Shown here: piece by piece, positions 20,038 through 32,933 of the stretch
How positions within the stretch are numbered: the first letter of the stretch is position 1
Layout: each line of letters starts with the position of its first letter
Program-made: the position numbers and the translations under genes
Notes under the pieces: model-generated
What the model saw: only the letters and a program-made list of their open reading frames with translations
Told to the model about the DNA's origin: nothing
Database searches by the model: none
Assembly: GCA_018296165.2 (NCBI GenBank)
Contig: JACKQL020000009.1
Coordinates: forward strand, 186,001-250,000
Reading direction: 5' to 3'
DNA length: 64,000 nt
Source: Termitomyces sp. T153
Taxonomy: Eukaryota > Basidiomycota > Agaricomycetes > Agaricales > Lyophyllaceae

Positions 20038-22941
20038 GAGTATGTCTATCGAAAGACCAAATGTTGAAATGGACAACATTATCTACTTATTCGCCTCTCC
20101 TGCTACCCACACTTCAGAGTAGGAGATCACATGGTTTCTCCTGACTGCTAGCTAAGTATCACTACTAGGGCGGCTGCCACACACCGTAACCGTGTTCACG
20201 GTTGTCATATTAGGGCTTGCGTGCCGTGCCGTCAAGGATCTAGGTGAACACTCACGGTCACAGACGATTCGCTACATTCAAGTGGGTTATTTCCAAGTAC
20301 TTACAGCCACTCATGAGCGATGGCATGGCCTCACCTTTGGGAGTCCAGGTGCCGCAAATTCTGGCTTGACAAATGATGGTGTCAATGGATTACTTCCTCC
20401 TCATGTAAGTATTTAAACTCCGATAAACGTCTTGACCGCAACCGCTCACTTACCAGGTGTGTGAGCATATCCTTATAATTACTACATAATACGCCTTTCT
20501 CTGGACAAGGTATGCTTTGTTGTAAAATGTTTCCTGTCACTCGAAACTTTATTGTACACGGTAGTACATGGCCGTTTCCGGCCGTAAATATTTGCCGTGC
20601 CGTCGAGGATTTGAGATTTTTTCATCGGCATTGTAACCGCCCATACGGATCTTCTGCCATTACTCTCACCTGATTTTTTTTTCAGAGTACTGGATTTCGT
20701 GGTTTCACCTGCTCTCTTCTCCATCTGAACAAATGCTTGCGATGTATGTACGTGTGTACGACAAGGAAACTTGAAGTTATTCAACCTTCCCGCCGGTCAG
20801 ACAGGAAACTTTCATTAAGTATTAGTGGTGTTCGGCGTTTTCGGAACCTTGGAGGGACTCAAGAGCTTTTGTACGACAAGAATTCCTGCCGGCCAGACAA
20901 GTAAGTTCTAATTACAAGTAGTGTTCGGCATTTTGGAACTTGAAAGAACTCGCGGTCTTCCTGTTTGCGGCTCGCGCCGTGCGCGGGGTTTGTGCTTGCG
21001 CTTCTTGAAAGCTTGTCCTCTTCGAATGCACCGGTCTCATGATACTGATCTACATCTACTCGTATGGTTAAAAAAGAAAAAGCTAAGCTTAATGTGTGAG
21101 TAGTTTCTGTTGGCACGGTCCTGACTGGAAAAGGATTCAATTTCTGGAAAAGCCTAGGTAGGTCCAGTTTAGTTCCTCATAGCTTGATAGTAGGTTTTTG
21201 TCTTCTTTCTTCTGTGAAGTTGATGCTGCGCATGCATAGCTAGCTAGGACTCTCCCACTCTTCCTGGCTCGATTGTGATTCACGGCTTGGTTCTGCTCCA
21301 CCATGATGATCTTGCTATAGAATCGAAATAGCTCACAGTAACGCAGCGTGTGCGTATTTCTGCCATTGGTAATAGGAAAATAGCATGATACTGCACCACG
21401 GCGGCGTGCATAACTAGTCTGGACTCCTCCGCTTTTCCTGGATTAAGTAATTGCGATCCACGACTTGAAAGCTGAGCTCGCTCTGTGTTTCTGCTGATCG
21501 ACCATGACGACTTTGCAGAATCGAAAAAAAAAATTCAGAGTAACGCAATATGTGCCAGAGTAACGCAATACGTGCGTAGTTCTTGATTTCTATCATGAAT
21601 ATAACAATAGCACGTCATTGCACCATGTGCGTGGACTATGCTGGAAAAAGATCTGATGTTCTGAGAAATTGTAAGTAATCACCTAGGCTTATGCTCACTG
21701 GGGCAGGAGGGAAGAAGTCACAGTCTTCCTTCAAGTTGGTCAAGTTACGGTTTGCGGTTTGAGTTCATTCTGCTCAAGTTGCATTGCTACTATGTGCCGC
21801 GATCGACATGATTTCGCAGGATCAAGAAAGTCTAATGTATCTTTTGCGGAGTCACTGTCCGATGCCATCGTGAATCCAACTATCGTCATGATACTCCCAC
21901 CGCGTGCGTGTGGAGCTGATATGGACTCTACTGAGATCATGACTTGGGAAAGAAAACTTTTGGCTTCTGAAAAAACCGTAAGTAGGTTAATTGTTTGTGT
22001 ACAAGAAGCGCTCCACATGCTCAATTGTAGTCCTACGGATTACTACTGCGTATTATCCTGATGCAATCTTGACTGGAATAAAAATTCCTGGAGAAGCGTA
22101 AGCTAGCTAAGCCCATTCCTGTGTGAAGGAAACTAATGAAGGAGTTGACTCAAGTATGTGACTCGTAGCAATGCCAGTACGTAGTGCACATCGTATGCAC
22201 GAAGCATGATATCATATGCTGCTGTGACGCTTCACACGAACGTGGGATGAATAGCGAGAATCTCGGCCGGAGGACACTTCAAGGTTTAACGGATACCACT
22301 TCTATCTGTTTTTTCATGCTTCTAGTGGGAGCAGGGTTCGTTTCCCGTGCTCCGAGCGCCTGCTGTGAAAGGTAGATACTAGATAGGTCTCTCAAGTTAC
22401 TATAGATACAGATTGGATTAAGCTCTGCGTTCACGGCATCGATCCAGATATTTACTTCTTCTGTGAATCATTTGAAGTCATACTTGAGGTACTAAAATTT
22501 GAGCTGTACTCACGCCACGATTGATATCATGACGATGATTGATCATCGTGTCTCCCATGAATTGTCCCTCGTGCTTTTGAAGAACTAGGCATTTCGTTAT
22601 GAACCGGTCGGATTTCCGTGCGTTCAGAGGCCTTCCAACCAGTTCCAAGCTCGAGTGTGTCTATCGCCGTCGGAACCATTGAACTTTACGGCAACACGAT
22701 CTGCAATGAGATTTACTGTGGCTCGTACCGACTAACCGTGGCTCCACAGTGATCATATGAGGATCGTCTGTAATGACGTCGACTTAGTGTGGTGGTAGCG
22801 GTAGCAATGACCGGCGTGGTTCGCGTCTTATTGAAATCGTCTGTGTCATCATAGTTGCATGATGTAAGTTCCATTCAATGTTAATTACATTCAACTTGAG
22901 ATCTATACCACCAGTTCAAACAAAAAAAAGAACAAAAACTT
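20038..22941. other. Long gene-poor stretch with diverged repeats
   Basis: No convincing gene was found. GTGCCGTGCCGTC-type strings recur near 20,220 and 20,598. Diverged tandem units fill about 21,225-21,930. The rest is single-copy AT-neutral DNA with many GTAAGT-like strings but no long frame. It lies downstream of the pirin-like gene. Confidence 0.5.
21225..21930. repeat. Diverged tandem units of about 200-230 bp
   Basis: Shared landmarks in order are GGACTCYYCC, CTTCCTGG or TTTTCCTGG, a GATCCACGACTTG-like string, GACCATGATGA or GACCATGACGA, AGAATCGAA, CAGTAACGCA and CATGATACTGCACCACG / CGTCATTGCACCATG. Units begin near 21,232 and 21,410, with a weaker third near 21,740. A short GAGTAACGCAATA repeat is doubled at about 21,538-21,570. 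Confidence 0.55.
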
Positions 22942-24055
22942 TTACTCCAAATCAAACAACAGAACCTCTGCGGTCTTATCGCCAATGTTCTCAAGCGTAA
23001 AAGTGGTGCCACCGTTATCAACAACGACGTACGCGCCATCGCCTTCTTTCAACTCTAGCTCCTCAGACGTACGTGTACCCCCAATCCTAACCGTTGCACC
23101 CAACGCTTTCCCAGTGTTATACCCAGAAGTCTGCACAACGTGCACATACGCCTTCTTCCCCTTCAACGGTTGCTCTAACTTCTGGCCCTTGTCAGCAAGC
23201 GTGGCGTATAACGTCAACGCGCTGTGGACAGGTGCTGGTCCAGCGCCTTCGCGCGTATATAGGACACCTTCGGCTCCAACAGGCGCGACAATACGCGCCC
23301 ACTTGTTCTTCTTCTCTTCATCCGAGAAGTGGCGCGTAAAGTACTTGGGCGCAAGGCGTGAGGTGTGCGGTAAGGACCAAATTTGGAGGAAGTGAACTTG
23401 ATTTGGTCCGTAGGCTTTTTCGGAATGGGAAATTCCAGTGCCAGCGGAGGTCATCTGGAGATCGCCACGTTTCAGCACTTCCGTATTGCCCATAGAGTCT
23501 TGGCTATATGGTACGTTATGAATCAAGGAAGAGATAGTTGGGTTCAAATGTGAGACTTACTGTTCTATCTGTCCAGAGACTACATAGGAAAAGATCTCGA
23601 ATTCGCGGTGGGAGTGTGTGCCGAAGCCAGTGCGAGGTGCGACACGATCTTCATTTATCACTCGCAATGGGCCATATCGTTCATGTTTATGGTCCTGATA
23701 CCTATTTGAAGAAATTATCTGTGAGATCACAAACCGCACAGATATAGCGGAAGAAACATTACATCGCAAATGAGAAGGTGTGGAATGTCTTGAGCCAATC
23801 ATGATCAGCATTGCCTCGTTCCTCGCTGCGACGGGAAAGAAATTTCAAAGGCATGTTGACTGATGGCCGGGAAGATGTAGAAAAGAACGATACAGGTGCT
23901 ACCAATGCAACTAGACGCTGCTTAGTTTCTGCAACGCGTATAAGAGGCAACAGACTTGTTGGTAGAAGTGAGGATGGGAAGAGGTTGAAGTAGGATGCAA
24001 GGCTTATATAGACCGGGAGGAGAGCGATGTGGAGAAGTAGGGATTTGTATTGCAT
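22942..24055 (-). CDS. Pirin-like bicupin protein (YhhW type)
   Basis: Three exons, 24,055-23,763, 23,701-23,561 and 23,503-22,942, with introns of 61 and 57 nt, give 331 residues in one frame. The core starts H-D-W-L-K-T-F-H-T-F-S-F-A, followed by R-Y-G-P-L-R-V-I-N-E-D-R-V and G-T-H-S-H-R-E-F-E-I, the metal-binding His-X-His of the N-terminal cupin, then G-D-L-Q-M-T-S-A-G-T-G-I-S-H-S-E. Bacterial members act as quercetin dioxygenase-like or redox-sensing proteins; the fungal role is not settled. A second start at 23,854 would give 264 residues and begin just before the core. The longer form adds a hydrophobic N-terminus that could be a targeting or anchor segment. Family call strong, start uncertain. 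Confidence 0.88.
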
Positions 24056-25342
24056 GACTGAGACGCGACATCACTTCAGCCCGATTCAGTCACGATGTCA
24101 GCAAAGATTGGTTGGTTTTTCCATTTTTGTCTCTCGAATCCACGCGTGTCTGACAAATACGATCACTCCTCACGTGGTAGCACGTTGCCTTTATCAAATC
24201 GTGATGACAAAAAGTTCTCCCAAGGGCTCAGTATCGCTTAGCGACTACGTAGAATGCTGATTCCCCCGTTGCACAGTATGGGTTGACTTTATGCCATTCT
24301 CATTGAGGAATGTCCTGGACTTCTTACAGCGCGCATGGAGAAACACTGTGACTTGCTGTCAGTCACGTTGCAGAGACTAGAGGATTACAACATAAGGATC
24401 TTATATAGTATGTAAACGATAGAATGGCGATAGACAATCCAAACTAATTGAACAGATGGTTCACAACACCAAAAGCCCAGGGTAGAAGATCAATCAAAGT
24501 TGCAAAGCGTCCGGCACAAGGCCTCCATATAGTTCCCAAAGGCAACATTATTCAATTGCCGAGCGTTCAATTGTCCCAGCCTGGTGACAATGACAACGTC
24601 TCTCTATCTATATACGTTCTGTGAAATACTGACTGGACAGATTTGATCGAGAGCAGAAGGGCTCGACATCCGTGTCGTTCAAGTTAGAGAAGTAGGATTT
24701 TTCTTCAGAGTAGTGAAGAAATGATTTGCCCGCCTTTCGAACTGAATGGAACGTGCATCTAAGTCTGATGTTTTTTCCTCACTGTCATAACGTTTGATAG
24801 TTCAACCTCGTTTTTCTAGTCGATGTGAGGTCTGACATATCCCAATCGTTCAGAATACCTATAGACTTACCATTGGTTTGTACTTCAACCAGGCTGACTT
24901 GTCGAAGAACACTTGTCAAAGAACTAAAAGCACCCTATATTCTATGACAATCTACGTATATCTTCATAAACTCCTGTTTCTGCAGCTTCCTAAAGTTTCT
25001 TGTAGAATGTCCTGCCAAAAACACTCAAGGGACAACCTTCAAAGTTTTCAACGGTGGAAATATTCGAGGGTATGTAGGGTAATTCAATTAGTGTTGTCTC
25101 AAATGTGCGGGTAGGAAATGACCACTCGGGATCGCGTTTGAAGCCATCGCTGGTTAATATTAATGGTCTCACACGATAAACTGTCCTGAGGCCAAAAAAG
25201 AGACCACGATATTCATATAGTGGACTTCTACGGTATTCGCATTGGCCTGGATATCCATCGTATATAGGCCGGTTCATCTCAAGGCTACGATGACTTGTTG
25301 CGAAACAATGGGAAAAAAGTGATATCCTTCGAGTTCAATTTA
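24056..25342. other. Intergenic region between peroxidase and pirin-like genes
   Basis: This holds the promoter of the pirin-like gene and the 3' flank of the peroxidase gene. One minus-strand open frame of 95 codons at 24,990-25,277 is Arg/Tyr-rich and might be a small gene, but nothing supports it beyond length. TATATAG-type strings lie near 24,010 and 24,404. Confidence 0.4.
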
Positions 25343-26957
25343 TTAATGGCGATTTTGTGACCTTGTCGAGACGTAGTCCCGTAGAGTCGAAATCGATGGG
25401 ACAAAAAAGTATTCTCCTCCACGCGGAACGACAAACGGAGTCTGGAATATGATCATACGACCCTCATTGTTTGGGTCTGCACCGGTCATCCAACAATTCT
25501 GACCATCCTTGTTGGTCTCGCCGATAATGGGGTCCATGCCAGGTGCAGTGTTCTTGCGAGGTGGAAATACTGTGTTGTTGGATCGACCTACGACAGATCA
25601 GTATCTTCAACAGTTACGATATGGGAGGAGTGTATTTACCGCATTGAATATGTTTGAAGCCACGTTCTATACTGCTGGAATAGCAAACAAAGTGAGAGCC
25701 ACGAGCATGAAGTGTGCGACCGCTACTCTGCTCCTCGTCGGTCACTTCAGGGCCAAAGGATATGCCGTGCCGTCGTATGCTAGATATGGTAGGTGAATTA
25801 TCATACACTGTTACCAGCTATCAAACGTGCAACTTGCTCACAAATGAGAATTGTCAGATTCGTCAGGAGAAACATAATTTCGTGGACTACATTTCCTTAT
25901 GTGGGCTGCGTACGGGCAGTGGGTCTGGTCAAACGACTGAAAAATGAAGTTGTTAACCCGCTCGTCGTTGCCCGAAATGGAAGGGTCAGGTCGGTCAGGT
26001 GAGAGTTCCATCGGAGTGCCTGGTTTATGTCAGTATCCAGCGTGAACTCATAGTTACACAATAGGCGCTCACCATCTTTCCACCGTCCAATGAGACGTGC
26101 TCCCAACTTATCAGCAGCAGTTTGTTCCGTAAGATCGCGGAAGTACTTGGGCCCGCGTTCGAGCAAGAACGCTTCAAATTCGGGAACATAAGTGTGAAGC
26201 TTGCGCGTGACCATGAAGGCGCCGTCTACTGCCCACCCGGGACGCCTATCCTTATCTTCGTCTCCGTCGTATCCCATCACGATGGCTCCCAGGGGAACGA
26301 TAGGAGACCCAGGATATCGAGGGTCAGACTGTTCTTGAACGTCAAAAGTCACCCCTCGCACCTCTGGATTGGATATACCATCTCTGTATCCAAAGTGATT
26401 ACTTGACGCCTGGTGACCAGGGCGTCGTCTGCCCTTGATAAGAAGCTTCTTGTGGATTGATTTCCCAAATGCTGCCTCCATCTCTTGCACGAAATTGTCC
26501 GCAATGGCCTCATTCACCGCAGTGATGATGAAGATGCCGTCAAAATTGTCGAAACTGAACTCGTCATCCCAATCAGGCCACCAGCGATTGAACTCGACCC
26601 TGCCAGCATCGCCAAGGTACTCTGAGTCTCTTGATTGGCCAGTATAAAATGCTTGGTCTTGTAAATCATCCGGGAGCTCGAGTATCTCTTTCAGATACCA
26701 TCTAGTAAATCCGACATTGAGGCCGAGGTAGTCATGGGATGTCGGCTGGCTGACCAGCTTGAGGGAACTTGTTATCCTTGGTAAGATGGAACTCTTGAAG
26801 ATATCAGTGAATCCATCATCTTGAGTTACAAAGTAATAGAAGTATTGTACAACTTTGGGAAGACCAGGCCTGTGACCGCAAACGTGGTTAAACATCGTCC
26901 TCCTTCGATCCTCATCCGAAACACTAATACTTACAGAATATCGCCCTGGATGTTTGC
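25343..26957 (-). CDS. DyP-type (dye-decolorizing) heme peroxidase
   Basis: Exons at <26,957-26,935, 26,869-26,073, 26,019-25,842, 25,779-25,640 and 25,587-25,343 join in frame across introns of 65, 53, 62 and 52 nt. Features in order are N-I-Q-G-D-I-L-P-G, the distal heme motif F-G-Y-R-D-G-I-S (catalytic Asp), R-L-I-G-R-W-K-D-G, C-P-Y-A-A-H-I-R-K with the proximal His, G-I-S-F-G-P-E-V, A-R-G-S-H-F-V-C-Y, and the C-terminal R-G-G-E-Y-F-F-V-P-S. DyPs oxidise dyes and phenolics with hydrogen peroxide. About 460 residues are covered, near the family's usual size. The first exon or exons upstream of N-I-Q-G are not resolved; a possible frame continues to about 27,100. No signal peptide can be judged. 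All key residues are present, so the gene looks functional. Confidence 0.92.
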
Positions 26958-28579
26958 TAGGTTATAATGCGATGTTGCCCTCTGGTCGTACGTGCATCGA
27001 ACTGTGATAATTCTGCATAGATATGAATTCCTAATCCAGAACTCTTCGAAAAAGTATCATACGAAGAATCAAAAGCCGGCTGCCAATCAATTGGCGTTTC
27101 ATCCTGGACTGTAATCTAATACAGGTGATGGGACATCAGAACAGATCCGGATTGGTATGCTGAAGTACGAACAACGAACAAAACAGAATCCTGTTGCTCT
27201 GAGGTATCAGGAGGATTCTCGACCTGTGTTGTGCAGCATGGTAAGAAAAAAAATGTACCACGAAGGAGAAGAAGGCAGCTCACAGCGACAATTCTGGCAG
27301 AATGGCTGCTGTATTGGTCACCCAGTAAAGCTGGTCCATGTATATATCGAATTTTGGAATAGTAAGATCGGATCCTCAAGTCTAGGCAGATTATTTGTGG
27401 ACGGAGGTCCAATTTGGAAGCATCGTTGTTGGTTATATCCGTCATAGGTACATTCGGCGTAGCCCAGTGATTAGTGAAAAGAGAAGTCATGATATCTCGT
27501 CCATGGTCTTGCCAGTCGCATGCGACAAGCTGATTGTACGGCCTGTGAGTCAGCTACAGTAAGATAAGTCAGCTTATGGAAACTTCGACGGAGTGTTCTA
27601 TGATAGTATTTACAGCAGTGATGGTTGTTCTCCAACTTGGTGGGAGCTGGATTTTGACTAGCGAACCTTCCACAATATAGGTCGGACGTGACATGATAGC
27701 ACGCAACACAGAATGAAGTGACGTTGTGGAATGAAAAGTATCCAATGATTGCGTCGAACTTCACGCGCACGGCTGATCAACCAAGTACGTAACTGTCGTA
27801 ACATGGGCGTAAGGCAGGCGAAAAATATGAACAGCCGCAATTGACGCTGGTCCGACGTAGACGGATAACTTGCAATCATAACGTGGATTATCATGCATAC
27901 AGAGCAGACAAATTATATCACTTTGCTAACTGGATAGGAGTCTCTGCCTTTTGCAAGGCAATCATGGGGAAATCAATTCCGTTGACTTGCGACTCGTTGA
28001 TTGAAGTCGCACATTCATGAAGCCCTAGCATGACAGAAGGCGATATTAATCGGATAGAACATCTGTGAACGAGTAAGGACACGGAATAAAGTTGACCGGG
28101 ATGATAACGCGCTGATGACATGATGCAGATGGTCCAGATGAATTGCAGGGACAGATCGTGGTCATTGAAAACACAATTTACGAATCAGGTAAGCTGGTAC
28201 AACGTTGCGTTGATAGATTAGGGCCACAAGGATCTGCCAGATCACAAGCCGCTTGTGACGTTATCACGTTAACCTAAGTAACTCAATCGGATGGAGCATC
28301 ACACGATATTATCATAACTCAATAGAGCATTAGACTATGTATATTATCATTCATTGCTACTATATATCCCCCCCAAAAAAATACAAGCCTATATCAAAAG
28401 TGTCTGAATGGGTGACTCTACGTCCGGACGATACAGATGTGACAGTGGTTGTTATTCGACCATGCATTTCTATGCAGTGTGTTACGCATTAAACCACCTG
28501 GAGAGAGAGAGATTGAGACAAGTTCGCAACGAACAAGGAATAAGGGGAGGGGCGGAGAATGATACAGAGATGCATTTAC
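26958..28579. other. Region between peroxidase and mannosyltransferase genes
   Basis: The right part is 3' flank of the mannosyltransferase gene, the left part holds the peroxidase promoter and perhaps its first exon. Open frames of 60-124 codons occur (for example 27,116-27,490 on the minus strand) without recognisable motifs. A GAGAGAGAGAGA run lies near 28,501. Confidence 0.4.
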
Positions 28580-30149
28580 TTACAGTTCACCGCCATCTGT
28601 GAAGTTCTCGAACTTTTCTTCTTCTATACATGTGCATGATGAGGACTCTACTGGGCAACTATATGCCCAACCTTGATGCTGGTAGCTATAAGAAAGCGTT
28701 TCTGTCAGAATGGTGGCAGATCGCATAATCAGATGAAGTGACCGGACCCCATGTCTTTGAATTGAAGGACTTGGTCCTTACGGAGCGTCATCGAAAGTCC
28801 AAATGAATGGACCGGGGAGTCACTCCAACGTTCGTAGAAGAAGCCTATAAACAAAACATGTATTATTAATGACTGATTAGCGATTGGGCAGGAAATATGA
28901 ATCAGCTTACCGCCAGCTCGGTCTAAGAACTCAAAAAGACGTGTATACAGAGGGTGATTCCATACACTTCGATGGGAAATCTCAAAGTTATTCTGAAAAA
29001 ATATGAGGTTAGACAAACGAACTGGTTGGAGGACATCATATATGTACTCACATACATACATTGTTTCGTCCATTCGTCATTTCCTGCTTCACCGCGCATG
29101 GCTTTCGCTACACCTTCACTACTGTACCATGCGAAGCCTTGGTTGGCATCGGGTAGAAATTCGTCACGATGTTCAGCCATGAATGCAGATACATTCGACG
29201 CCAGTGTCGGCTGAACCCATTCTGCATCTATTGCTATCTGAACAAAGCCTGTATGTTAGGTCAGTCAACGTACTGTGTGCCACGCAGTGAACAGAAATGT
29301 ACCATAAAGGGCATTATTATCAATCAGACGCTGAATAGGATCGTAGGGCTTGATTGTATTAACATAAGTGAGAAATCCTTCAATGAATGGGCCAGATTCT
29401 CACAATGTCACAATGAAACTCGATGTCTGTGTCAAGCCGCCATAGCCACTCATATGGTTGGAATGCAGGGTGATTCCAGAAGAAACCTGTATCAAGGATA
29501 AGAATGAGTTAAAGCAGGCTTGTAGTAGAGAAGGTAGATGTAGCGCTCGTGAGATGTATCGTCCCTGACCTGAATACCATCGACACATTGCTCGATATCC
29601 GTGTGAGAACCTTGAGGCCTAACGTCAGCTTAGGTCCCATCCTGCAAGAGCTTCAAATGCACCCAATCTTTTGCCTTGATGCCTCTACGAGTGATTTGTC
29701 GAGGAAGTCTGGAGTGTCCCAATGAGATTTAGGTACCTCGGCTGACCAATATCCTCAATGCCAGCTCAAACGTTCGGGCGAGATAGACTCTCACCAAATC
29801 TCGCTCGACCCTCAGTGATATGGGCTATCCTTTCCTTCTGCACCTCCGTGACCTCATCATACTCTCCCTCGACCATGAACAGAAGATATGGGTATTTGAG
29901 CCGACGATTGAATCGATTTTCCACGTTCCTGAGCGCCAAGGTGGCTTGTTGAACTCTTGAGGGAGGTAACAGCATGAATATCACCCCACTAGGTCTGTTT
30001 TCATCATGTGGCGTCCAAGATTGAGCGAAGTTCCTGACTGATGACCATCCATTGCGCCAAGGGAAGAAAGTGAGGAGGACGACGGTCACAATGAGAATGG
30101 CGATGATCGACCGTGGGCGTCGGAGAACGGAGGACAGTGACGAAGACAT
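28580..30149 (-). CDS. GT15 family alpha-1,2-mannosyltransferase (KRE2/KTR-like)
   Basis: A type II membrane protein: the N-terminus has R-R-P-R-S then a hydrophobic anchor (I-I-A-I-L-I-V-T-V-V-L-L-T), followed by the lumenal domain. GT15 blocks appear in order across several exons: A-L-R-N-V-E-N-R-F-N near residue 75, K-S-H-W-D-T-P-D-F, G-Y-R-A-M-C-R-W-Y-S-G, F-F-W-N-H-P, W-R-L-D-T-D-I-E-F-H-C-D-I, N-N-F-E-I-S, F-F-Y-E-R-W-S-D-S-P-V-H-S, and a Cys-containing tail G-Y-Q-H-Q-G-W. The family adds alpha-1,2-mannose to N- and O-glycans in the Golgi using GDP-mannose. The first intron is 29,742-29,794; at least five more follow. The next intron probably uses a CAAG acceptor. The stop is placed at 28,580-28,582, although a GTAAGT donor overlaps it, so a further exon cannot be excluded. 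Confidence 0.88.
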
Positions 30150-30984
30150 GTGAAAACGTGGGAGGGAAACAGGGAAGAAAGGAAAAGATTGAAGGACTCG
30201 AGCAAGACACGTTGTCTGCGTAGGACGTCGAAGAAACTCAGCGCGGTGCCTGAAATCAAAAGGCTCCGTCGGCTATTGGCAGCCGCACTTGAAGTTATCC
30301 TTGAAACACGTAAACGAGCGTCCATCAGTGAGTAAATGAGTCTGATCATGATCCCATCGGTATCAAAGAGAATTCGTGCCTTGGGTAGGAGCTTAAAGAG
30401 TATCAGATCCGTCACCGGCACGGTTGCCGGACTACTTCATCGTTGAATAAGTGCATTATGTACCAGCCTCCTACCTTCGAGGTCGAAGTAGGAAAATGTG
30501 AAGTAGTGAAAAAATCCCAAGTTGACATTACAAAAAGGCAATTGCGATTATTTCCTTCAACCTCTCAAACAGATTGAAGGAAATAAGGTTCTAGACGTAT
30601 TCTCGGATCATTCCCTTTTTTGTACTGTTGACTTGAAATATATTTCTTCCCCCTTCCTACTTTCCTTCAACATCTGGGTAAGAGGCTGCTTATGTACTTA
30701 TCTCTTCAAGCTCAAGCTTGATCTTTTCCCTTTAGACTAGATTCGTTGTTGTAATATACCGACTCGGACTTTGAATAAATCTCCTTGTTTGTCGGCTGTC
30801 TCCGCAAGAGTTTTCGTTGTCGAATAACCTTTAGTTGTTTACTTATATATAACACGGCCCATGGTCACCATCGACTCGTTGCACGTACTTATCTGATCGC
30901 TGACCAGGGCCTAGCTTTTTCCCGCACGACGTCGACTCCTGAGCTCCGAATCGGTTGATCACAGTCATCGCAGACCATACGCAT
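30150..30984. promoter_or_regulatory. Divergent intergenic region
   Basis: About 835 bp separate the start of the minus-strand mannosyltransferase from the + strand F-box gene, so both promoters lie here. A direct duplication of CCTTCAA..ACTTTCCTTCAAC type surrounds 30,555-30,665. A minus-strand open frame at 30,086-30,421 overlaps the mannosyltransferase start and could be a 5' exon or upstream frame; I do not call it a gene. TATATAT-like strings lie near 30,844. Confidence 0.45.
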
Positions 30985-32821
30985 ATGCCAGAGTGGTCAC
31001 CACTAGGGCTCCTTCCAGTTGAGCTGAAGCTGTACATATTGTCGTTTCTAGATGTAGAGGCGATTCTACTGATGCGTCTTGTAAGTGACGGATCATCACC
31101 AGTTTTCTTTCCTCATTGCGCATCAGACATGTATTGCTTTGGCGCAAATAACGAGGTCACGAACTTTATGGCTTGCTCTGCTTCACAAGAGTCAAGATAT
31201 CCTTCCTTACTCATCCCACGTTCGGTCTCTTGCGAAACAGAATTACTCATCATGCTTGAATCCTTTACCGTTCATTGAATCGGCAGTGATTCACGCCTGT
31301 CGTTCGACTCGAACATGGCCCAGACAACGCATGCGGCAGCCTATCCAGTTACACAAACAAAACAGCGATAGTCGCTCTCTACTGTTTATGGAACTATACT
31401 TGGATAGATGGCTACTTTATGCATATACGGAAGGTCAAGTATACCTTTGGGATATCAATCCTTCCAATCTACCGCTAGATGGTAGAGGTTTGGCACCTCG
31501 TCAATGTGCGAGTTTGGATTTAGGTTCTCGAAATTGGACTTCATTAGCAGCGTCGCTTGATGCTTCGAATGAGTGCATCATAATCGCCCTGACGCGAGCA
31601 TCCATGTGGGTGCTTTCTAATGACCGTCCTGAAATAAAATAACATTGTTTTATTTAGTCCATCATCAATCCAAATCTATCGCATTCAAATGAGACATGAC
31701 CCTGATGCCGTTCTCGACAGCACTACTTTCGAGCTTCTTCACAGTCTAGTCAGCCCTATACCGCAGCTAGTCAGAATGATACAGCCCTCCACGCAACTCA
31801 TGATTTTATCCAGTCCAAGCACAGTCGACATCGTTGCCGTCAACACCCGTATAAACGCTCCGGTGGACGTCAGCGGAGAAGTTGTGGACACGAAACTGAA
31901 CATTTCACCAGACAACCTTGAAGAACTGGTAGGTAGGCGATAATGACATCCTCTTTTGTGGACAGCTGACTATTCTGAGATGAATGGCGTAGTCGATGTA
32001 CGCATAATAGAGACGTACGTCGTCGTTTTCAAGATGCGGTCCATTAAAATATATCCGCTTATGTTCGACATGACGTCGAATAAAGAAGCCTCTCGTTGCC
32101 AGTGTACTGTCGACTACGGCGTCCGAGACGACTTCCCGATTACGTCCCTCTGTTTCCGAAGTGTCTCAATATCCGAATTCATTGTGGATCAAGGGATCAT
32201 ATCATTCAGCTTCTGTGGGTACGACTTCCTGCGGGGTATATTCAGGTTCGAAGCACGAATTTTTCCGAGCCAGGTTTCCAACTCGAGGAGCGAGCACGGC
32301 CCTTTCCTTGATCTGAACTGCGTTGGAATATACCCAATATCCGACGTCATCGACAAGAACCATTTGCAATTGCTTGCGACAAGAGATCTGCCTTCGACAT
32401 TGCATGCAAGTGATGCATCTAGCTCAAACACAAACTCGACGCCCAATATATCTCCGAAAGTCAGAAGTAACATGGATCATATATCTGTAGGGGCGAATTC
32501 TCGCGGGTTTGTGAGTGCGATGTCTCTGGGCCCGCAGGGTAAACGTGCCGTATGGGTAGAGAGAAGGCGCTCGAGCACTATTCGCGAGGTCTTCGTATGG
32601 CAGAAAGGAGTCGAAGATGAGGTTGTGATTCCTCGTCAAGCAGTTTATCGTGTAGAGTCGTACGATTTGAAAGGTGAGTGTATACGTTTGTGGATACATA
32701 CAATGTCGATTGATCGTCTTTGACAGATGATCTTACGCATTGCGCGATCGGCGAAGTCAGCGGCACTATTGTGCTTGGGAACCGAGCGGGAGAAATCTTC
32801 ATTCTAGGGATAGATCTCTAG
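30985..32821 (+). CDS. F-box protein with WD-like C-terminal blades
   Basis: Five exons (30,985-31,080; 31,127-31,605; 31,658-31,928; 31,980-32,673; 32,727-32,821) with introns of 46, 52, 51 and 53 nt give 544 residues. The F-box lies at residues 5-45: L-L-P-V-E-L-K-L-Y-I-L-S-F-L, then the L-W-L-A-L-L block after the first intron. The rest has beta-rich repeats such as Y-T-E-G-Q-V-Y-L-W-D-I and the last exon's G-T-I-V-L-G-N-R-A-G-E-I, suggesting a propeller-like substrate domain. F-box proteins link substrates to SCF ubiquitin ligase through Skp1. The third intron is placed with CTGAC as branch point and TCTGAG as acceptor, because the nearer GGACAG acceptor would leave only 33-37 nt or a stop. 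The substrate is unknown. Confidence 0.85.
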
Positions 32822-32933
32822 TATCGTGTATTTCTTATATTCATCAATCATTGACATATCGCTACAAGAGCTCTATGGATCTCAGGCCCAGTCGAGATAG
32901 ATAGCAACTCGCCTTGCTCTATGGAAGTCCACT
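32822..32933. other. Spacer between F-box gene and tRNA
   Basis: Only 112 bp separate the F-box stop codon from the tRNA gene, so the F-box 3' UTR and the 5' flank of the tRNA share this stretch. Confidence 0.5.

Noticed and set aside
25900..25960. Frameshift in the DyP gene near the third exon
   Set aside because: On recounting the T-run (five T) the frame is continuous through F-I-F-Q-S-F-D-Q, so the gene is intact there.
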